Assembly: GCF_019443285.1 (NCBI RefSeq)
Contig: NZ_CP080327.1
Span: 1,054,001-1,118,000, forward strand
Length of the DNA: 64,000 nucleotides
Source: Aquisediminimonas profunda
GTDB taxonomy: Bacteria > Pseudomonadota > Alphaproteobacteria > Sphingomonadales > Sphingomonadaceae
Reading direction: 5' to 3'
Shown: one piece after another, positions 35,840 to 44,108 of the stretch
Layout: each line of letters begins with the position of its first letter
Position numbering within the stretch: position 1 is the first letter of the stretch
Position numbers and translations under genes: made by a program
The notes under the pieces: generated by a model
What the model was told of the DNA's origin: nothing
The model's input: the letters and a program-made list of their open reading frames with translations, nothing else
The model's database searches: none

Positions 35840-37149
35840 ACGGTCTGGCATGGCCCGCGATTGCACGGCTTGGCCTTGTTCAAAGCGCGCTGGGTGCCAT
35901 TGTCATGCTGGCGACGTCGTTGCTCAATCGAATCATGGTCGTTGAATATGCAATGCCAGCCTTGATGCCGGCCGGGCTCGTTGCGTGGCACTATGCCGTG
36001 CAGCTCTCGAGACCCCGCTGGGGCCATAGCTCCGATCGGGGCAATCGGCGCACGCCTTGGATTGTTGGCGGCATGGGCGTGCTTGCCTTGGGCGGCTTGC
36101 TGGCGACGGTTGCTGTCTCGCTGATCCCGTCCATGCCTGTTGTATCGATTGCTATGCTGATTGCCGCCTTCACAATGATCGGTGGGGGTGTTGGCGCTTC
36201 GGGCACGTCCCTGCTGGCGCTCATGGCCAGTTCGGTTGCTCCGGAACGGCGGCCGGCGGCTGCCGCCCTGACCTGGATCATGATGATCTTCGGCATTGTG
36301 GTGACGGCCGGAATTGCCGGCAGTTTGCTTGATCCCTTTTCGCCAGAACGATTGATCGCAGTGGCGGCCGGCGTGACGATGACGGCATTTGGCCTGACCA
36401 TTGTCGCCGTGGCAGGTATCGAGCGTCGAGCAACGGTAATCATGCCGCCGGAAGATGCTGCAGCTTTGCCGTTTCGTACTGTGATGCGGGACATCTGGCT
36501 CGATCGTCAGGCGCGTGACCTGACGATCTTCATCTTCGTTTCAATGCTCGCCTATAGCGCGCAGGACCTGATCCTTGAGCCCTTTGCCGGATTGATGTTC
36601 GGCTATACGCCCGGACAGTCGACACAAATGTCTTCGGTCCAACACATGGGTGTGTTGCTTGGCATGATCCTGGTTGGCATCGTTGGCCACGCATTCGGTG
36701 GCAAGAACGACATTCGGATGCGGCGCTGGATTGTGGGTGGTTGCCTAGGGTCCGCATGTGCACTCGGACTGCTGGCCTATGCTGCGCTGGCCGGGCCCTC
36801 GGCGCCACTTCGACCAATCGTCTTCGGTTTGGGTTTTGCCAATGGGATCTTCTCGGTCGCAGCAATAGCAGCAATGATGGATCTTGCAGGTGCGCGCGGC
36901 AGTTCCCAAGCCGGTTCCCGGATGGGTGTCTGGGGCGCAGCGCAGGCGATTGCTTTCGGCATTGGCGGCTTTTCCGGGGCGCTTGGCCTTGATGCAGGGC
37001 GTGCAGTCTTCTCGAACACGGGCACAGCCTTTGTCGCTGTCTTTGCTGCAGAGGCTTTGCTTTTCTTTTGTGCCGCAATCCTGGCCCGCAGGTTGGGCCG
37101 ACAAAGGCCCCGCGCCCAAGAGGGCGACCTTGCAGTTGCGACCGCATGA
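35836..37149 (+). CDS. PucC-family major facilitator (bacteriochlorophyll delivery family, Bch2-like)
   Basis: This 437-aa polytopic protein (about 12 spans) is a paralogue of LhaA. It contains LLNRIMVVEYAMPALMPAGLVAW, SDRGNRRTPWIVGGMG and DLILEPFAGLMFGYTPGQST, the same landmarks as in LhaA. A PucC-like gene between bchG and bchP is standard in purple bacteria (ORF428/bch2). Its role is thought to be pigment or antenna assembly. It starts at GTG 35836, overlapping the bchG stop, and overlaps bchP by 4 bp. Confidence 0.92.
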   Translation: MNGLAWPAIARLGLVQSALGAIVMLATSLLNRIMVVEYAMPALMPAGLVAWHYAVQLSRPRWGHSSDRGNRRTPWIVGGMGVLALGGLLATVAVSLIPSMPVVSIAMLIAAFTMIGGGVGASGTSLLALMASSVAPERRPAAAALTWIMMIFGIVVTAGIAGSLLDPFSPERLIAVAAGVTMTAFGLTIVAVAGIERRATVIMPPEDAAALPFRTVMRDIWLDRQARDLTIFIFVSMLAYSAQDLILEPFAGLMFGYTPGQSTQMSSVQHMGVLLGMILVGIVGHAFGGKNDIRMRRWIVGGCLGSACALGLLAYAALAGPSAPLRPIVFGLGFANGIFSVAAIAAMMDLAGARGSSQAGSRMGVWGAAQAIAFGIGGFSGALGLDAGRAVFSNTGTAFVAVFAAEALLFFCAAILARRLGRQRPRAQEGDLAVATA

Positions 37150-38327
37150 TGGAAACTTTTGACGCTGTTGTGATTGGAGGGGGCCCTGCAGGAGCAACGG
37201 CCGCGGGAGACTTGGCCAAACTTGGGCGATCGGTCCTTCTGCTCGATCGAGCGGGCCGCATCAAACCGTGTGGCGGTGCGGTCCCGCCGCGGCTGATTCG
37301 GGATTTTGACATACCGGATGAATTGCTGGTTGCCAGAGCGACATCAGCGCGGATGATCGCACCGTCTTCCAGGAGCGTGGACATGCCGGTTGGCGCTGGC
37401 TTTGTCGGCATGGTGGATCGCGGTGTATATGACGAATGGCTTCGCAACAGAGCAGCCATGGCCGGGGCAATCCGTCGCACTGGACATTTCGAGCGCATCG
37501 ATCGTGAAGGCGATGGCAGTGCGATTGTCGTTTACACCACCGAGCGCGGGGGCGTTGAGTCGCAGGTCCGTGCGCGAACAATTGTCGGCGCGGACGGTGC
37601 GCGATCAGCTGTTGCGCAGCAGGCCCTTTCTGGCGCGCGCAATATGCCTTGTGTCTATGCTTATCACGAGGTCATTCGATCTCCCGAAACTGGGGCTTCG
37701 GACTTCGATGGCGAGCGGTGCGACGTCTATTACCAGGCAAGCATGTCTCCCGATTTCTACGGCTGGGTGTTTCCGCATGGAACGCAGGTTAGTGTCGGCG
37801 CGGGAAGTGCAAATAAGGGATTTGCGTTGCGGGAAGCTGTCGGTCGATTGCGGCTGTCTGCAGGCTTGGCGGGTTGCGAGACCGTCAGGGGGGAAGGCGC
37901 GCCCATTCCATTGAAACCGCTGAGACGGTGGGACAACGGCCGAGATGTGATCGTGATCGGGGACGCGGCCGGGGTGGTCGCGCCCGCTTCCGGCGAGGGA
38001 ATCTACTATGCAATGGCGAGTGGTCAGTTCGCGGCGAAAGCGGTTGACCGATGTCTCGCTACTGGAAAGGCCAAGGCTTTGCAGGGCGCTCGCAAGGACT
38101 TCATGAATGCGCATGGCCGCGTGTTTGCGATACTCGGTATGATGCAGTATTTCTGGTACAGCAGTGACAAGAGGCGCGAACGGTTCGTGAAGATTTGCGA
38201 GGATCCAGATGTGCAGTTGCTTACTTGGCAGGCTTATATGAACAAGGAACTGACCTTTAGAAAGCCGATCGCTCACGCGAGAATTTTCTTCAAGGATCTC
38301 GGACATCTGCTAGGATTTGCAGCATGA
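37146..38327 (+). CDS. bchP: Geranylgeranyl reductase BchP
   Basis: BchP reduces the geranylgeranyl tail of bacteriochlorophyll to phytyl with NADPH. The 393-aa flavoprotein starts METFDAVVIGGGPAGATAAGDLA (dinucleotide fold), followed by KPCGGAVPPRLI, VGADGARSAVAQ and the FAD-binding VIGDAAGVVAPASGEGIYYAM. Starts at 37146 and 37149 are both ATG. It is coupled to the PucC-like gene upstream and to tspO downstream. Confidence 0.95.
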   Translation: MMETFDAVVIGGGPAGATAAGDLAKLGRSVLLLDRAGRIKPCGGAVPPRLIRDFDIPDELLVARATSARMIAPSSRSVDMPVGAGFVGMVDRGVYDEWLRNRAAMAGAIRRTGHFERIDREGDGSAIVVYTTERGGVESQVRARTIVGADGARSAVAQQALSGARNMPCVYAYHEVIRSPETGASDFDGERCDVYYQASMSPDFYGWVFPHGTQVSVGAGSANKGFALREAVGRLRLSAGLAGCETVRGEGAPIPLKPLRRWDNGRDVIVIGDAAGVVAPASGEGIYYAMASGQFAAKAVDRCLATGKAKALQGARKDFMNAHGRVFAILGMMQYFWYSSDKRRERFVKICEDPDVQLLTWQAYMNKELTFRKPIAHARIFFKDLGHLLGFAA

Positions 38328-38815
38328 CAGTGCAGGGCAAGCCTTGGATTGCACCGACCCTGATTGCGGCGGTCGCGGCAACCATTACGGCCATCATGGG
38401 GGCGACGATAACGGAGATCGGCCCTTGGTATCATGGATTGAAACAGCCGGACTGGGCTCCGCCAGAATTTGCCTTTGGGATCATCTGGACGGTTATTTTC
38501 TCCCTTACGGCAATGGCGGGCATCGCTGCGTGGCGTGCCGCTCCGGATGATCGGGCTGCTGAGTCGATCATCGGCCTTTTTGCGCTTAATGGCTTCCTCA
38601 ATATTTTGTGGAGCTTGCTGTTCTTTCGGTTGCACCGGCCAGACTGGGCACAATTTGAAGTGATAGCCTTATGGCTCTCAATCCTTGCCTTGATCGTGGT
38701 GAGTTGGCGCTATTCCCGTGTGGCAGGGCTTTTACTGCTGCCCTACCTCATCTGGGTTAGCATCGCTGCAGCCTTGAATCACCAGGTTGTCATCCTGAAC
38801 GGGCCCTTTGGATGA
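38324..38815 (+). CDS. tspO: TspO/MBR family tryptophan-rich sensory protein
   Basis: TspO is a five-helix membrane protein binding porphyrins; in Rhodobacter sphaeroides it down-regulates photosynthesis genes under oxygen. The 163-aa protein has five hydrophobic segments and the family motifs GPWYHGLKQPDWAPPEFAFG and LNGFLNILWSLLFF, the latter close to the WPxF/NxxW pattern. It overlaps the bchP stop by 4 bp, so its expression follows bacteriochlorophyll synthesis. Confidence 0.92.
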   Translation: MTVQGKPWIAPTLIAAVAATITAIMGATITEIGPWYHGLKQPDWAPPEFAFGIIWTVIFSLTAMAGIAAWRAAPDDRAAESIIGLFALNGFLNILWSLLFFRLHRPDWAQFEVIALWLSILALIVVSWRYSRVAGLLLLPYLIWVSIAAALNHQVVILNGPFG

Positions 38816-39096
38816 GCCAAGCGCCAGACTGGTTGCGTCATTGGCTTGAAAGCGGCGACGCGATCCTTCTGGTGATTGCGATCCTTTGCGCTGAAGCCCT
38901 AGGCATTGCATTGCTATTGCAGCGAAAATCTCTGCCTGTGCTGATTGGGCTAGCCCCCGGACTGTGCCTTGCACTTGCACTTTATACAGCGCTGAGCGGC
39001 GCTGACATTCTCTGGACAGGTCTTTGGCTGACCTCGTCTTTGCCGGCACACCTCTTCGATTTGAGGCGGCGGATTAGGGCGGCGAAGCAGCCCTGA
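38812..39096 (+). CDS. Small membrane protein of unknown function, end of bchG operon
   Basis: The 94-aa protein has about three hydrophobic segments (residues 16-36, 42-60 and 62-80) and an Arg/Lys-rich C-terminus (DLRRRIRAAKQ), suggesting a positive-inside inner-membrane protein. It overlaps tspO by 4 bp. I do not recognise the family. Its position as the last gene before a terminator marks the end of the continuous photosynthesis cluster. Confidence 0.72.
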   Translation: MSQAPDWLRHWLESGDAILLVIAILCAEALGIALLLQRKSLPVLIGLAPGLCLALALYTALSGADILWTGLWLTSSLPAHLFDLRRRIRAAKQP

Positions 39097-39113
39097 AAGG
39101 CTCCTTCGCCGCC
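39078..39113. terminator. Bidirectional terminator-like hairpin
   Basis: GGCGGCGAA (39078-39086) pairs with TTCGCCGCC (39105-39113). An inner AGCC/GGCT (39089-39092 with 39099-39102) extends the structure. It straddles the end of the + strand operon and lies just before the convergent cytochrome gene. The T-run is weak. Confidence 0.6.
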
Positions 39114-39119
39114 GATCAA

Positions 39120-39629
39120 TCAATCATTGGCGTCAATATAGGCAATAACATCTGCCCGATCCTGCGCGACTGGCAGGCCAGGGAACGCCATCTTGGTGCC
39201 GGGAACCATCTTTTGAGGCGCGGCAAGATAGTCAAAAAGCTTTTCCTTGGTCCAGGTTATGCCGCTGGACTTGTTGGCGGTCGAATAGCTGAAATTCGCC
39301 ACCGATCCTGCAGTGCGCCCGATCACGCCGTGCAGAGACGGACCGACCTTGTTTTCGCCTTCCTTGATCGAATGGCAGGCCATGCATTGCATGAAGATCT
39401 TTTGGCCCTTGGTTGCGTCGCCCGTCAGGCTGGCAAAGCTGACCGGCGCTGCAGAGGTAGCTGGTGTCGCCGCATTTGTCGTGGCCGCTTCAGGGGCGCT
39501 GGCAGTTTCGGTCGCCGTGTTGCTGTCGGCGGATTGCGACTCGTCAGTGGGTGCCGTCGAGCAGGCGGACAAGGTAATCAGTGCGGTGGCGCAAACGGCC
39601 AGCGGCAAGACCAAATTGAACTTTCTCAT
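39120..39629 (-). CDS. Lipoprotein-type class I cytochrome c, probable photosynthetic electron carrier
   Basis: The 169-aa protein has a lipobox LSAC (Cys23), an Ala/Thr/Glu-rich linker (24-65) and a monohaem cytochrome c domain with CMACH (82-86), GPSLHGVIGRTAG and a probable axial Met in MVPGTKMAFPG. This is the layout of membrane-anchored cytochrome c2-like carriers. A perfect PpsR box lies 17 bp upstream of the ATG, so it is probably co-regulated with the photosynthesis genes and may reduce PufC or the reaction centre. Ribosome-binding site AAAGGAGA is present. Confidence 0.88.
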   Translation of the reverse strand: MRKFNLVLPLAVCATALITLSACSTAPTDESQSADSNTATETASAPEAATTNAATPATSAAPVSFASLTGDATKGQKIFMQCMACHSIKEGENKVGPSLHGVIGRTAGSVANFSYSTANKSSGITWTKEKLFDYLAAPQKMVPGTKMAFPGLPVAQDRADVIAYIDAND

Positions 39630-39645
39630 TGCGTCTCCTTTACCA

Positions 39646-39663
39646 TGTCAAAATTTGTTGACA
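39646..39663. promoter_or_regulatory. Single perfect PpsR box upstream of the cytochrome c gene
   Basis: TGT-N12-ACA, in the extended form TGTC...TTGACA, is centred about 26 bp upstream of the cytochrome c ATG (39629). No second box at 24-26 bp spacing is present. It is 144 bp or more from the divergent crtZ, which may share control. The rest of the 177-bp interval shows no other recognisable element. Confidence 0.7.
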
Positions 39664-39806
39664 GTTGGGGGTATACACAAATGAAACGGGCCCGCAACAG
39701 GCCCCGGCACTGAATACTGCTGGACAATCCTTGACCTGCTGCTCCTGTTCAAGTGCGAGCGGAATAAGGGGTGACGGATCAGGCGTGATTCCGCTAAACT
39801 GTTGCC

Positions 39807-40316
39807 ATGCAGTTCCTTGTTGGCCCAGCCCTTTTCGTTGTGACGGTCGTTCTCATGGAAGGCTTTGCCTATGGCATGCACCGTTGGGTCATGCATGGTC
39901 CGGGTTGGTTTCTGCATGAAAGCCACCATCGTCCGCGGACCGGTAAATGGGAATTGAACGATCTTTATGCCGCGATTTTTGCAATGCCCTCGATCGCGCT
40001 GATTGTCTGGGGCTGTGGTGCCGACCACAGTGCCAACTTTATCTGGGTCGGCACAGGCATTGCTGCCTATGGCGCCATCTATTTCGGCTTTCATGATGCC
40101 ATTGTCCATCAGCGAATCCCGCATCACTATGTGCCCAAGGGCGCCTATATGAAGCGCATTCTCCAAGCCCATCGATTGCATCATGTTGTCGAAACCAAGA
40201 CCGGAACTGTCAGCTTTGGTTTCCTTTGGGCGCCGAAGCCCGAGGTTCTGAAGACTGCGTTGCGCGCGCGCCGCAATGAGGGAGTCCGTGCGCCGGCCGA
40301 TGGTTTACGACGATGA
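39807..40316 (+). CDS. crtZ: Beta-carotene hydroxylase CrtZ
   Basis: CrtZ is a non-haem di-iron membrane hydroxylase that adds 3-OH groups to beta-ionone rings, making zeaxanthin-type xanthophylls. The 169-aa protein has the expected His boxes: HRWVMH, HESHHRPR, FHDAIVHQRIPHHYVPKG and AHRLHH. It indicates a second, cyclic carotenoid branch beside the acyclic crtCDF branch; crtY, crtB and crtI are not in the window. Confidence 0.94.
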   Translation: MQFLVGPALFVVTVVLMEGFAYGMHRWVMHGPGWFLHESHHRPRTGKWELNDLYAAIFAMPSIALIVWGCGADHSANFIWVGTGIAAYGAIYFGFHDAIVHQRIPHHYVPKGAYMKRILQAHRLHHVVETKTGTVSFGFLWAPKPEVLKTALRARRNEGVRAPADGLRR

Positions 40317-40441
40317 AGTCAGGCACAGAGCATTGTCAACCGTGCGGTCGAAAACTGGTTCGAGGCCGGGACGAACTTCCCGCCTGGGCCAAAAATCAGG
40401 AAGCTGAAGCGGCTTATCCATTTTCGTACCGCGTGTAAAAT

Positions 40442-40525
40442 CAACTAACCGGTGATTCTGATGTGCCTGCGGTTCCAGTCCTCGTAATGGACTTTGGAGG
40501 CTTGCTGTTCGAGGCTCGTTAGTTG
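40442..40525. repeat. Inverted repeat enclosing a possible structured element
   Basis: CAACTAAC (40442-40449) is the exact reverse complement of GTTAGTTG (40518-40525). Inside, AGTCC and GGACT (around 40479-40497) form a further stem. The 265-bp interval 40317-40581 has no convincing coding frame. It might be an sRNA or a leader for the downstream lipoprotein gene, but no known family is recognised. Confidence 0.3.
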
Positions 40526-40593
40526 GCTTGCGTCATCTAACCTTCCGACCAATAATGGTTTCAATCGGGCGACTCTGAGGATTGAAAAGTCAG

Positions 40594-42045
40594 ATGCGGA
40601 CAAACCTGTTGATCATTTGTGTCGCACTTGCAGCTTCAGGCTGTTCGAACGCAGGTGATAAACAGCCCGTCACGATGAGCGTGATTGGTACAAAGCTCAA
40701 ACTGTCTGATCCAAACCGGGGGGTGATCAGCCGTGAATCGGCCCTTATGCTGGGTGCGACAGCTCAGGGGTTGGTCGCATTCGATGCCGATGGCCAGATA
40801 GAACCCGCCCTCGCCGAACGCTGGATCATGACGGACGATGGCATGAGCGTCATTTTCCGCATTCGGAGGGCAAAATGGGCGGACGGTCGCCCGGTGACGA
40901 GCGCCGAAGTTGCAGCGCGGCTCCGTTCAGTCATTGCTCCATCCAGCCGAAATCCTCTCAAACCCCTGCTGTCCGGTATTGACCGGATCATGGGAATGAC
41001 GGGTCAGGTCATCGAGATTCGCCTGAAAGTACCACAGCCCAATTTTCTGCAGCTTCTGGCCCAGCCGGAACTTGCGATCTTCACGACGAACCCCTTGCTT
41101 GGCAGCGGTCCCTATCGCATCCATTCGATGCGCAATGGCGTCACTCGGCTAAGGCCCGTGACCGATGTTGCAGAGCCTCCGCCACCCAATGATGTTGAGC
41201 GCGACGATGTCCGCCTGCGCAGCGAGCGGGCCAGCATCGGCATTGCCAGGTTTTCCGCCAGAGAGATTGCCCTTGTTACGGGCGGGAGCTTCGCGGATCT
41301 GGCGCTGGTGCGGGCCGCACGTCCGGCATCGAGCCAGTTCCAGCTTGATCCGGCCTATGGGCTTTTTGGCCTGGCGGTCGCGGCCGACAGCACCGCCCTG
41401 TCCAATGTCGACATTCGACGTGCACTAGCGATGGCCATCGACCGCGACAGGATCGTCCAACTCTTCGGAGTGTCCAAATGGAAGCCGGTCCTGTCGTTGC
41501 TACCGGCCCAGCTCGACAGTGCCGCGCCGCCAGCCGCTCTCGCCTGGGTGCAGCTTGCGCTGTCGGACCGAATTGCCCGCGCGCGCGGATATGTTGCCGC
41601 GCATCCAGACCTGCCTGAAATTCGCGTCGCCTTGCCTGAAGGGGCGAGCTCGCGATTGCTCTTTGCGGCGCTCGCAGATGATTGGAGACGCATTGGCGTG
41701 CGCGCGCGGCTTGTCGGTGCGGATGCGCCGGCAGACCTGCGCCTCATTGACGAGGTCGCTCCTCAGTCTAGCGCTCTCTGGTATCTTGCCCGCGTGTCAT
41801 GCGCGCAAAAAATGCCCTGTTCGCAACCTGGTGAAGCTGCACTCAATGCTGTTGGACTGGCAACCACGCAGGATGATCGTGCGGCGGCGATTGCAGAGGC
41901 GGATGCGGCATTTGCATCGAACCAGCCCTATATCCCCATCGCCTTGCCGCTGCGCTGGTCGCTGGTCGGGCCCCAATTGATCGGCTGGCGCGCAAGTGCA
42001 TTTGCCATTCACCCACTGAAGCATTTGCGCCCGGCCCAGCAGTGA
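40594..42045 (+). CDS. Orphan peptide/nickel-type ABC transporter substrate-binding lipoprotein
   Basis: The protein has a lipobox ASGC after a short signal and a family 5 (OppA/DppA-like) solute-binding fold: ESALMLGATAQGLVAFDADGQIEPALAERW, DGMSVIFRIRRAKWADGRPVTSAEV and DIRRALAMAIDRDRIV. At about 483 aa it is normal for the family. I prefer ATG 40594, which gives a typical signal; an in-frame TTG lies at 40582. No permease or ATPase genes are adjacent, so the transported substrate is unknown. Confidence 0.85.
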   Translation: MRTNLLIICVALAASGCSNAGDKQPVTMSVIGTKLKLSDPNRGVISRESALMLGATAQGLVAFDADGQIEPALAERWIMTDDGMSVIFRIRRAKWADGRPVTSAEVAARLRSVIAPSSRNPLKPLLSGIDRIMGMTGQVIEIRLKVPQPNFLQLLAQPELAIFTTNPLLGSGPYRIHSMRNGVTRLRPVTDVAEPPPPNDVERDDVRLRSERASIGIARFSAREIALVTGGSFADLALVRAARPASSQFQLDPAYGLFGLAVAADSTALSNVDIRRALAMAIDRDRIVQLFGVSKWKPVLSLLPAQLDSAAPPAALAWVQLALSDRIARARGYVAAHPDLPEIRVALPEGASSRLLFAALADDWRRIGVRARLVGADAPADLRLIDEVAPQSSALWYLARVSCAQKMPCSQPGEAALNAVGLATTQDDRAAAIAEADAAFASNQPYIPIALPLRWSLVGPQLIGWRASAFAIHPLKHLRPAQQ

Positions 42046-42101
42046 TTACTGGTAACCAGGCAACGACTTCCTATATCCAGCGGCAAAGGAGTAGTTTTCC
42101 C

Positions 42102-42527
42102 ATGCCGATTGGACCGGAGACAATTGACCGCATCAACGCGCGCGCTGGTGAATTCGCTGGCAGGCACCCGGTTGCGGTGCGCAGGCGGATTGAAGCAATG
42201 GAAAAGCTGCTTGAGGGAATGATCGTCATTCCGGGGACCCGGCAGCGGGTCGGTCTGGACGTGCTGCTCGATCTGATCCCGGTCGGCGGCAGCGTGATCG
42301 CAGCAGCAATGGGCAGTTATCTGGCTTGGGAAGCGCGCAATCTTGGCATGCCGAAATCAACGATTTTGCGGATGGCCGGGAATATCGGATTCGATGCCCT
42401 TTTGGGCGCGATCCCCTTGGTTGGCGCTGTGCCCGATTTCTTCTTCCGGTCAAACACCCGCAACCTCAGGATCATCAAAAAGCATCTTGATCGTCACCAC
42501 CCGGGAACAGTGACAATCGAACGCTAG
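42102..42527 (+). CDS. DUF4112 family protein
   Basis: The 141-aa protein carries the DUF4112 pattern: LEGMIVIPGTRQRVGLDVLLDLIPVGG, NIGFDALLGAIPLVGAVPDFFF and SNTRNLRIIKKHL. Two amphipathic or membrane-associated hairpins (about 40-65 and 90-110) are suggested. Its function is unknown. ATG 42102 was chosen because AAAGGAG lies about 10 bp upstream; an in-frame ATT-preceded extension to 42042 overlaps the previous stop. It converges with the RNase T2 gene with one base between stops. Confidence 0.85.
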   Translation: MPIGPETIDRINARAGEFAGRHPVAVRRRIEAMEKLLEGMIVIPGTRQRVGLDVLLDLIPVGGSVIAAAMGSYLAWEARNLGMPKSTILRMAGNIGFDALLGAIPLVGAVPDFFFRSNTRNLRIIKKHLDRHHPGTVTIER

Positions 42528-42528
42528 A

Positions 42529-43260
42529 TCACCGGATTGGCCAGATCCTGAGTCTGGTATCCGATTCTTCGCCGCCAATGTCGCGGGAGCAGGGGACTGG
42601 TCGGTAGTCCTTGCCTAGGCAAACCCTCAATTCCTTAAGCCATCCCAGGGGCGTGACGTCCAACCGTACCATATCTGCAGACATTCCGGGATTTGCAGCG
42701 ACAAAGGCAGCCGTGAAGGCTCCGACTGTCGTCTGTGATCGGGATAAACCCTCCATGTCTGGAAAATTGAGCGCCGCAAATTGCCGGGTTGCTATGCGAA
42801 AATAGCGCTCCGCGTCACTTTCGATGCAACTTCCATGCTTCGCCCATTCATATTGCATCAGTCCTGCAGACGGAGTTGCGCAGAAGAATTGTTTCAGCAC
42901 GGGCGCAGAAACTGCAGGAACCCTCTTGCACCATTTGGGGTCTTTCAGGCCGTCACCGTCAGGCCAAAGGCCGTGAAGGATAAAGCCGTATTTCCTCGGG
43001 ACATCGCATTGTGCCGCATTCTTTTCTTCGTCGCCATGCTCCTTGCAAAATTGGGGCGACCAGGACAGCGCCATGACATAGCCGGTCAGGGGAGCAAGGA
43101 CCGTTTCTCCCTGGGGCGGGATGATCGCCCAACTCTTGGGCATCGTCTGCGGTATGGCGCATTGGTTCTGGACCTGGGCCAGAGCCGGGAAACAAAGCGC
43201 GCTCCCGAGCATCGCCAATCCTCGCACCCAGGCATTTGCCATTATCCCCATCCCCTTCAT
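42529..43260 (-). CDS. Secreted ribonuclease T2
   Basis: RNase T2 enzymes cleave RNA via 2',3'-cyclic phosphates in periplasmic or extracellular space. The 243-aa protein has a Sec signal ending near ALA28 and both catalytic segments: ILHGLWPDGD (about 95-104) and EWAKHGSC (138-145) with the two catalytic His. Several Cys suit disulfides. It overlaps nadC by 4 bp (ATGA), so it seems translated from the nadA-nadC message. Confidence 0.92.
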   Translation of the reverse strand: MKGMGIMANAWVRGLAMLGSALCFPALAQVQNQCAIPQTMPKSWAIIPPQGETVLAPLTGYVMALSWSPQFCKEHGDEEKNAAQCDVPRKYGFILHGLWPDGDGLKDPKWCKRVPAVSAPVLKQFFCATPSAGLMQYEWAKHGSCIESDAERYFRIATRQFAALNFPDMEGLSRSQTTVGAFTAAFVAANPGMSADMVRLDVTPLGWLKELRVCLGKDYRPVPCSRDIGGEESDTRLRIWPIR

Positions 43261-44108
43261 GAGCCGATTGAAAAATCGAGTCCAATATCGGCCGCCGGCG
43301 CGGACTGGGTCAAGCGCCCGACCGAAATGAACGTCACGCCAGATTCCGCCTTCGCGCGGATTGTCTCCAGCGTAACTCCACCCGAAGCCTCCGTGGGCAC
43401 GCGCCCAGCGACCAGAGCCACAGCCTCGCGCAGCATTTTTGCATCCATATTGTCAAGCAACAGATGCGTGGCACCGGCGGCAAGCCCCGGTTCGATCTGG
43501 TCCAGATGGTCGACTTCAAGGATTATACGTTCAACGCCAGCCTGCCGCGCACGCTTGACTGCTTCCGCGACGCCTCCAGCGACCGCAACGTGATTGTCCT
43601 TGATCATCGCAGCGTCCCACAGACCCATCCTGTGATTGGTCGCACCTCCCATACGCGTCGCGTATTTTTCGAGCGCCCGCAGCCCCGGGATCGTCTTGCG
43701 CGTATCAAGCAGAATGCAGCCGGTTCCCGCAATGGCATCGACATATTTGCGGGTCATTGTTGCGATGCCAGAAAGATGCTGCACCGTATTGAGAGCCGAA
43801 CGCTCTGCAGTCAGCATGGCCCGTGCCTTGCCCTTCAGATGCATAAGGTCCGTACCGGCCGGCACCGAAGCACCCTCTCCGACAAGGATATCAATCTCGA
43901 TGGCGGGGTCGAGTTGCCGGAAAAAAGCCGCTGCAATCGGCAAGCCGGCAACGACAATCGGGTCTCGGCTGTCCATCGTTCCGGCGAACCGCGCGTCGGC
44001 GGGGATGACTGACTCTGACGTCACGTCGCGGCCGCTCGGGCCGAGATCCTCGGCAAGCGTTGCCCTGATGAATGCCTCAAGGTCAAATTGGGGGAGAAGG
44101 ATTCCCAT
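43257..44108 (-). CDS. nadC: Nicotinate-nucleotide diphosphorylase (carboxylating)
   Basis: NadC converts quinolinate and PRPP to nicotinate mononucleotide in de novo NAD synthesis. The 283-aa protein has ALNTVQHLSGIAT, DTRKTIPGLRALEKYA and GGATNHRMGLWDAAMIKDNH, the PRPP/quinolinate site residues. The start overlaps the nadA stop by 1 bp. A nadB gene is not present in the window. Confidence 0.96.
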   Translation of the reverse strand: MGILLPQFDLEAFIRATLAEDLGPSGRDVTSESVIPADARFAGTMDSRDPIVVAGLPIAAAFFRQLDPAIEIDILVGEGASVPAGTDLMHLKGKARAMLTAERSALNTVQHLSGIATMTRKYVDAIAGTGCILLDTRKTIPGLRALEKYATRMGGATNHRMGLWDAAMIKDNHVAVAGGVAEAVKRARQAGVERIILEVDHLDQIEPGLAAGATHLLLDNMDAKMLREAVALVAGRVPTEASGGVTLETIRAKAESGVTFISVGRLTQSAPAADIGLDFSIGS

